From: Adiantum capillus-veneris
Lineage: Eukaryota; Streptophyta; Polypodiopsida; Polypodiales; Pteridaceae
Assembly (NCBI GenBank): GCA_014529385.2
Contig: CM043946.1
Coordinates: 22,064,577-22,128,576, forward strand
DNA: 64,000 bases
Direction: 5' to 3'
In this document: positions 57,759 through 64,000 of the stretch, one piece after another
Layout of the letters: every line of letters begins with the position of its first letter
How positions within the stretch are numbered: the stretch's first letter is position 1
The notes under the pieces: generated by a model
Told to the model about the DNA's origin: nothing
Databases searched by the model: none
Seen by the model: the letters and a program-made list of their open reading frames with translations, nothing else
Translations under genes and position numbers: made by a program

Positions 57759-59460
57759 AACCCTGCTTTGCAAGCCAAAGTTAGTCAACAACTTTGTGCT
57801 TATGGGATTTGCCTTCGTCTCCAAGAGGAGAGAGAGCTTAGGAGGCCTCTTGAAGAGACCCCCAAAATAAGACTCTCTCCCATACGAGAGGAGGAGTCCA
57901 AAGAACAATAAAGTAATGAATCTTGGCTCCACAAAGACGGTGGTCTAGACGATCGCCAATTCCTCCCAAGACGAAACGATCAACCCATAGTCTTTCTACT
58001 CATCACTCCAAAAGGGAAGAGAGGAAACAAAGGAAGTAAAGGGCAAGAAAGAGGTCACCCTCTTCTCCTTCGTCTTCACCTTCCTCCTCTTCCGACAAAA
58101 GCTATGGCTATTCTTCTAGAGAATACAAGAGGGGAGGACATCACAAATCATACCCTACATGGCAAAGGTAAGAAAATCTCAAGAATTTCAAAGAGGGAGG
58201 AAAGAATTTCAAAGAGGGAGGAAAGAGTATACCTTTGGTGCTACCAACAAAGTATTGACCTTCATTCAACAATTTGATGCGGCCTTTGGAAACTAGGGTT
58301 TCACGGAGTCCTCCAAGCTACACCATGTAGCTATGCACTTCCAAAACTTGGGTTGTCAATGGTGGGCTAGCCTTCATGGAAACAATGAAGCCCCAAAGAC
58401 ATGGAAAACTCTACGAGTTTCCATCATGAAGCAATTCCTTGCAAGCGATGCAAAGGAAAAAGTGCTTATCAAATGGCGTAGTTTGAAGCTTCTCTCCCAG
58501 GAGTCTATAAAAAAATGTGGACAAGTTTTGGGATTTACATCTCAAGGCTACTGTCTTCAAAAAAGATAGACTTTGCCAAGAAGAATCCACAATTTTGTGC
58601 GGGATTACCTGAAGAGATGGTCGAGTACGTCAACTTCCAACGGCCTGGTTCTAGCACCAAAGTAATCCACCACACCATGGTTGCTTCGCGCATCAATTTC
58701 CAACAAGGGGCTAGACAGAATGTCAAGCCCATGGAAAACAAAGACAAAAGTGTTGCAAAGGAGAAAACCAATGCCCAAAATTCTTCCCAAGGCAATTCCT
58801 GAAGAGCTTGAAGCCTTTCGCAAGGACCATAAATGTTTTAAGTGTGGGGAGAAAGGACATGGCTATCCTTCTTTTCCCGAGAGAAATGCTTGCAATGAGA
58901 CTCCTAGAGCTTCCACCATCGAAGCTCCACAAGAGGATGCTCATTGCAAAAAATCACCTCTCTCCTATGCTTGGGGAAAGGTAAGGGAGCACGATGCCTT
59001 TACCTTGTTTGGCCCTGGCTCTACTCACAACTTTATATCAATGAAGTTGGCCAACAAGTTGGGCATTCAAGCTTTTGAGATGAGAGATAATGTAACAACG
59101 GACACCACTTTCAAGGGAAAACAAGCCTCCTTTACTCCCTTGATTAGGAAGGTGAGACTTCATGTCCAAATCTATGTCGGCAAAGAAGACTTTTCTATCT
59201 CTCCTCTCCAACATGAGGATGCTATCCTAGGGGCACCATGGTTCAACCGCATGGCTGCCAACATGAAGTTCCTTGAAAGGAAAATCTACTTCACGTACAG
59301 AGAAAAGAACATGTATGTAGATGCTAGTGACTCTGGTCGTACTATACCACTTGTAAATCCTCCTGCTTTTGATAAATCAATGAAGAGCTCAGTTTCTGCG
59401 TACATGATTTTTGTCAAAGAGTCATTAAAAGGTCCTATATGTTTCATCAAATGTAAATGA
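57759..59460 (+). pseudogene. Gypsy Gag (rest) and protease-like region
   Basis: After PALQAKVSQQLCAYGIC and a stop at about 57910 the Gag body includes FQNLGCQWWASLHG, WKTLRVSIMKQFLA and EYVNFQRPGSSTKVIHH (58330-58680). The zinc knuckle CFKCGEKGHGYPSFP (about 58833) has Phe where the last Cys should be. The protease stretch LFGPGSTHNFISMKLANKLG (about 59003) has Gly where the catalytic Asp is expected. ILGAPWFNRMAANMKF is a typical downstream protease signature. The ORF ends at 59460. Confidence 0.8.
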
Positions 59461-60259
59461 TAGGAATCAAGAAGATTAAGACTTGTATAATTTTCTAAAA
59501 GGATTCCAAGTTGTGTTCATCGATGATATCCCTATGAACTTGCCTCCAAAACGAGGGGATGATGACCATCGAATTGAGCTCCTACCAGGAAACTCACTGC
59601 CTAACAAGCCTCCTTAACGAGTTTCCCAAGCTCAACAAGAGGAGATCATGAGGCAAGTACAAAAATTGGTAGACAAAGGAATGGTGAGGCCTAGATCCTC
59701 TCCCTTTTTTTCTCCAGCCCTTTTAGTGCAAAAGAAAGATGGTACATACCGTATGAGTGTGGACTATTGAGCACTAAACCATATCACTATCAAAAATAGT
59801 TTTCGCATGCCTCAGGTAGAATATTTGTTTGATAAGCTACAAGGCTCTACCTACTTTAGTAGGATTGACCTTAAAAGTGGCTATCATCAAATAAGGATAG
59901 TAGATGAAGATATCCTAAAGACCACATTTCGTACAACATTTGGTCTTTATGAATATCTAGTCATGCCTTTTGTCTCGATTAATGCACCAGCCATGTTCGC
60001 TCGATTAATGGAGAAAATTTTTAGACCCTACCGCAAATTCATTGGAGTGTTCTTTGACGATATCATTATCTACTCCAAGTCATTAGAGGAACACAAGCAA
60101 CATTTCCAAGTGATTTTTCAAGCACTAAGGGGAAACAAGTTTTTTCTCAACCAAAAGAAAAGCGAGTTTTTCCTTCAAGAGATTCAATACTTGGGTTATA
60201 TTATCTCTAAAGATGGTATCCGTATGGATCCATCAACGTTATAGGTAATAAAAGCATGG
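59461..60259 (+). pseudogene. Ty3/gypsy reverse transcriptase
   Basis: ELLPGNSLPNKPP is followed by TAA, then QVQKLVDKGMVRPRSSPF, ALLVQKKDGTYRM and SVDY with TGA where CGA (Arg) is usual (59768). Then come FSRIDLKSGYHQIRI (first Asp), TTFGLYEYLVMPF, FIGVFFDDIIIYSKS (catalytic DD), and YLGYIISKDGI. A TAG at 60242 follows. It makes cDNA from element RNA in active relatives. Confidence 0.9.
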
Positions 60260-60955
60260 CCTAATCCAAGGAATTTGCGTGAGCTAAGAAGCTTTATTGG
60301 TATGTGTGCATACTATAGACGCTTCATAGCAAAATTTTCCCAAGTAGCAGGACCATTACATGACTTAACAAAGAAGAATATCAAGTATTCATGGACTACT
60401 AAGGAGCAAAGTGCCTTTGATAAGCTCAAAGAGAAGCTTACCTCCCAACCAATCATCATGCTTTCGGATCTCTCAAAGCCATTTGAGGTCCAATGTGATG
60501 CTTGTGGTGATTGCCTTGGAGCAGTTTTGCTTCAAGAAGGGCATGCCATTACATATGAGAGCCAAAGGATCAATACGGATGAACATGTCTTGGGAATTAT
60601 GAGAAAGAGATTTTAGTTGTTCTACATGTCCTAGGCACATGGAAGGACTATTTATTAGGGACTCCATTTATTCTACAAACCAACCACCAAAGTCTCAAGT
60701 ACTTCATGACGCAAACCAAGCTTTTTGACAAACAAATGAGGTGGGAAAATTTTCTTTTACAATTTAATTTTCATATTGCTCACATTGCTAGTAAGCACAA
60801 TCAAGTGGTGGTTGATGCACTTTCGCGACGACCAAAAGTTAATGCGGTGTCTATAGCAACTCACAATGTTCTATCTTCTATGATAGATGAGTATGCTACT
60901 AACCCTGACTTTAGAGACATAATGTCAGTCCTTGCTTTGGAACTGCAAATTTTGC
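60260..60955 (+). pseudogene. Gypsy RNase H region, 3' truncated element
   Basis: LRELRSFIGMCAYYRRFIAKFS, KPFEVQCDACGDCLGAVLLQ (catalytic Asp), HAITYESQRINTDE, a frame change, then EILVVLHVLGTWKDYLLGTPF, NHQSLKYFMTQ, FHIAHIASKHNQVVVDALSRR. The last stretch, normally before the integrase finger, is followed by PDFRDIMSVLALELQ. Homology then stops. Confidence 0.85.
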
Positions 60956-61578
60956 TCAAAAATCGACGCGGATACCGACGACTCAAAGCTTGTTTTAAAA
61001 GTAAAATGTACTGGAATAAGTATCGGAATAGATGTCAATATCGTGTCATCGATATATACACTAATATTTTTACCATCGGAATACAATGAAAAGCACACCA
61101 AAATATGCATTACGATATGTGCCGGTATGTCAATTTGTTATACCAAGGCATATTCCAATGTGTATACCAATTTCTGCACCAGCAATAAAACCTGCGGAAA
61201 AAAAATTGGGTAGAGAGGGGGCTGGGAGTTGATGTTGCATTATTGCAGCGACAGAAAACAACCCTCTCTACCCAGAGGAAGAGTGCACAAGAAACCGCAC
61301 TCCACCTACAGTTTGACGCTAAAGAGTGAGTGTATACATATCAGCAAAATTATAAGAAGAACAAAACCACAAAAGCAAAAGTTTAATCATGACAAGTTCT
61401 TGGAAGCATAACGATAACCTCGATCGACTTGAAAACTGCAAAAACATAAACATAACCCACTTGCCATACCATAACCATAACCATAACCTATTTGTCATAC
61501 CATCATCAAAACATCCATATCATCATTGCAAAACCATAATCGGACATAACCATAACCTGATTGCCAAACCATAACCAT
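60956..61578. repeat. Dispersed repeat and CCATAACCATAACC tract beside the hAT remnant
   Basis: 61100-61370 resembles the reverse complement of 30965-31260. 61455-61577 has ATAACCATAACC words, the complement of the TTATGGTTATGG tract at 30615-30960. The two regions are therefore inverted copies of one repeat in the same order. Confidence 0.65.
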
Positions 61579-61579
61579 C

Positions 61580-62787
61580 ACTTACAAAGGAGCAGGAAGA
61601 GCTATTCAAGTCAAGTATCCGAAGATTTCTTGGGTACCATGTGCAGCTCACACTTTAAATTTTCTTTTAAAAGATATTGGTAAAATGGCATGTGTGAAGC
61701 AAACTTTATTGGATGCAAATCATGTGGTGAAGTTCATTAGAGAGAATCAATGTTCGTATGCTCTTTTTTGAACCAAGTCACCAAATAAAGCTTTGCAAAT
61801 ATTTTGCGCGACAAGGTTTGCTATGGCATACTATGTTCTTGCTACTTTGCAAGAGTTGAAGCCTGCATTGATGGAAACCTTAGCAGACAGAACATGGGAT
61901 GGATGGCTCAACAAGTATCCAAGTTATTAGGAAGCAATTGGTCGATGTGCGCAAATAGTAAACTCGCCGGCCAGTCTTTTGGCATAATGTAGAAAGAATA
62001 GTAACTGTGTCATAGCCATTTGTAGATCTTTTGAGAGCAGTTGACACAGATTCTTTTATTTTTGGTCGGGTCTATTGGTATATGTCAGAGGCTATACACA
62101 AGCTAAGAGAAAATGTCAGTTTTGGTGCAAAGGATAAAGCTACCATGATTACAATTGTTAACAAGCGTTGGGTGCAGTTGCATACGCCATTGCATGGTGC
62201 GGCTTTTGTATCGGATCCTAAGTTTCAAATGCATCAGCAATCTGCCAACAAAGAAGTTATGTCCAACTTCAAAACACTGTGCTCCCAACTCTTAGGGCAC
62301 GAAGATGGAAAAACAGCTTTTCATCAGCGAGTAGATTATGCCAACAGAACTCGTATGTTTCAGGATCCGTGGCATATAGATGCCATTGGCAAAACAAGTG
62401 CACCTTTATGGTGGAAGGACCGGAGTATGGTGGAGAGAAAGTGGAGTTTCAACACATTGCAGATAGAGTTTTATCAGTAGCTGCATCAAGTAGAAGTTGT
62501 GAGCGAAACTGGTCAGCATTCGACTTTGTGCACACTAAAAAGCGAAACAGAATTCATACTAAACGGGCTACTGATTTGGTGTATGTTTTTTGCAATATGA
62601 GACTTATTTATAAGCCTCAAAACATTACGACTAGAGAAAGCAATATGGAGTCTTCCAAACGCATGAAACTATTTCTACAGAATTTGATGATGATGATGAT
62701 ATGGAATGGGAGATAGTTTCAGAATGCTCAGATATGGACGAAGTAGATGATATGGTTGCAGTTTTTGAAGATGGAGATGATTTGTGA
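61580..62787 (+). pseudogene. hAT-family transposase remnant (middle part and dimerisation domain)
   Basis: ISWVPCAAHTLNFLLKDIGKM (about 61629) is the conserved stretch following DUF659 in plant hAT transposases. It continues with RFAMAYYVLATLQELKPAL, VEPFVDLLRAVDTD, GFVYWYM-like GRVYWYMSEAIHKLRENV and KRWVQLHTPLHGAAF. The C-terminal dimerisation signature SCERNWSAFDFVHTKKRNR is at about 62495-62552, then LVYVFCNMRLIY. At least three frame changes and a stop break it. The BED zinc finger and N-terminus are missing, replaced upstream by the CCATAACC tract. No terminal inverted repeats are found. Confidence 0.85.
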
Positions 62788-62868
62788 GAGTACCATTGTA
62801 ATAATTACTCAACAAGTCTTTGTATATGATGAAAGAAAGTGTTATGTCGTTGTCGTTCACATCAAAAC

Positions 62869-62946
<78 letters not shown>
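62869..62946. repeat. (TC)n(AC)n compound microsatellite
   Basis: A TCTC run of about 45 bases followed by about 30 bases of CA repeat. Confidence 0.95.
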
Positions 62947-62949
<3 letters not shown>

Positions 62950-63104
62950 TCACTCACACTCAAATATAAACTGCCGATAATATCTTGTCGAATAAAAATT
63001 ACATAAAGTTGATGTAGGTTTGAAATTACAACAAGGTTCTGGGAAATTACTCAATCGAAAAGAGTTTGATATAACTTTGAGATTACAAAAAGCTTATGAG
63101 TGAC

Positions 63105-63911
63105 TTATGAGTTTGATAGATTTGCTATAAGTTCGTCTATGGTAAAATCTGTAATTCCTAGCTCAAGGGATGGTTGAGCAACATCTTTATGTGAAGTGGT
63201 ACTATCATCTGGAAAAGGTCCATACAATGATTCATATCGTTGAAGCTTTTCTTGTGCATCACTTAACTCTATTTCAAGCTCAAGAATATGGCCACGAAGC
63301 ATGTCCGGTGTTTCTCCTTGGTTGGCAAGGTCTTGTACTTGGCTGGCTAATTCAGTCAGTGTTTCTGACTCTTCAGGAAGTAAAAAAATAGGACGCTTGC
63401 GAGGAGGCATTGGATTATTTGCATTGCGTGCTGCCACCTTTTCTGCAATGCGTCCACGTCCAACGCCAGTAGTGCCTGGACGATCTGACCAATCCACTCT
63501 CTTCAACAAAACATATCGAACATAGCATTGCTGAATAAAGTAAATTGCTACTTGGTTGTTGTTTGGTAGGCATCTCTCTTGTCGTATAAACCTTTGCAGC
63601 AATACACGTACCAGTCCTTTATGTTGCAAATCAGAGAGCTTTAACGGAGCTGTATGTTTTGCATTGCCACTTATTTGAAATAGTTGATGGCGTACAAAGT
63701 GATTAGGGAAAAGATTTTTGCACTCTTTAAGGGTCAATGGTTCGCCCTGTATCTCAGATTCATCTTCTTCAATGTTGGCAATAGTAGAAAGATCTGCTTG
63801 TCCACATCTAACTTGTTCTTTTAAAAATTGCCTGAGCTTCAGCGTGGTTGAGTTCTTCTTCCATATCTGCATATCAAGTGAGCATGTCATTACTTTTAAA
63901 TACCCATTCAA
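63105..63911 (-). CDS. Unrecognised open frame, 268 codons, possibly a terminal exon
   Basis: I do not recognise this protein. It is continuous from ATG 63911 to the stop at 63105. A TTGATATGCAG acceptor-like sequence ends at about 63874, so the true exon may begin at IWKKNSTTLKLRQFLKEQ. Features: an acidic stretch (EEDESEIQGE), LFPNHFVRHQLFQISGN, RVLLQRFIRQERCL, a basic patch (NPMPPRKRPIF), and a probable coiled coil (LELEIELSDAQEKLQRYESL) near residues 205-230. It is the longest undamaged frame outside E2. It may belong to a host gene or to an element whose other parts lie beyond the window. Confidence 0.5.
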   Translation of the reverse strand: MNGYLKVMTCSLDMQIWKKNSTTLKLRQFLKEQVRCGQADLSTIANIEEDESEIQGEPLTLKECKNLFPNHFVRHQLFQISGNAKHTAPLKLSDLQHKGLVRVLLQRFIRQERCLPNNNQVAIYFIQQCYVRYVLLKRVDWSDRPGTTGVGRGRIAEKVAARNANNPMPPRKRPIFLLPEESETLTELASQVQDLANQGETPDMLRGHILELEIELSDAQEKLQRYESLYGPFPDDSTTSHKDVAQPSLELGITDFTIDELIANLSNS

Positions 63912-64000
63912 TCAATTTGACATTGGACAGTATATCGAATGACAAACATAGAATTTTTGTTCAATTAAACATACAATTAAATCTGACACCAAAAGTAAAA
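63912..64000. other. Window end, no feature
   Basis: AT-rich, non-coding in appearance. If 63105-63911 is an exon, this is intron. Confidence 0.4.

Larger units (their letters stand above)
50233..60955 (+). mobile_element. Ty3/gypsy element, gag split by CACTA-E1, 3' part lost
   Basis: Gag starts at 50274 and is interrupted after ATGGGAAAC (50403) by CACTA-E1. It resumes at 57759 with AACCCTGC in the same frame. Gag, protease, RT and RNase H follow to about 60955, where homology ends before integrase and a different repeat begins. Several stops and a lost protease Asp show it is inactive. The LTRs are not identified. Confidence 0.8.

Noticed and set aside
58535-58944. Minus-strand frames over the gypsy gag
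   Set aside because: Gag on the plus strand explains this sequence; the minus frames have no family features.

Overview
This window is plant nuclear DNA made almost entirely of transposable elements. I see no gene that is clearly a host gene. The elements are plant-type: CACTA (En/Spm) transposons with Transposase_21, DUF4218, DUF4216 and Transposase_24 modules, Ty1/copia and Ty3/gypsy retrotransposons (one with a second RNase H, as in the plant Tat lineage), and a hAT transposase remnant. GT-AG introns and long (CT)n, (GA)n and (CA)n tracts fit a large, repeat-rich land plant genome. The species cannot be fixed from the sequence.

Layout. 1-2590: a Ty3/gypsy pol fragment cut by a truncated copia element. 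2591-5584: no recognised gene. 5585-9370: old CACTA remnant (CACTA-D) with decayed transposase and a tandem array. 9371-11147: AT-rich DNA and LTR fragments. 11148-30270: a nested complex. Its outer CACTA element (CACTA-C, minus strand, TIR CACTACAAGAG, 3-bp target duplication AGA on both sides) carries a copia element (12483 to about 17855) in its second gene and a different CACTA element (CACTA-B, about 17856-25686) in its transposase gene. A deletion appears to have fused these two insertions and removed the DNA between them. 31475-38845: a full-length CACTA copy on the minus strand (CACTA-E2, TSD CAT). 38846-42940: no recognised gene. 42950-45760: decayed copia. 45870-48163: a second old CACTA remnant (CACTA-F). 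50233-60955: a Ty3/gypsy element whose gag is split by a second full-length CACTA copy (CACTA-E1, 50404-57758, plus strand, TSD AAC). About 61580-62790: hAT transposase remnant. 63105-63911: an open frame I do not recognise.

How the genes relate. CACTA-C, E1 and E2 are one family, each with a tnp2-type transposase followed by a Transposase_24 (TnpA-like) gene. Every tnp2 copy is broken, but E1 and E2 are broken in different places and each keeps parts the other has lost. The second gene of E2 is intact (372 aa over three exons). E1 and E2 also carry a captured heavy-metal-associated (HMA) domain fragment. A small frame with core RTPRSRGAxR lies divergently upstream of tnp2 in several elements and has been tandemly amplified in CACTA-D and duplicated in CACTA-F.
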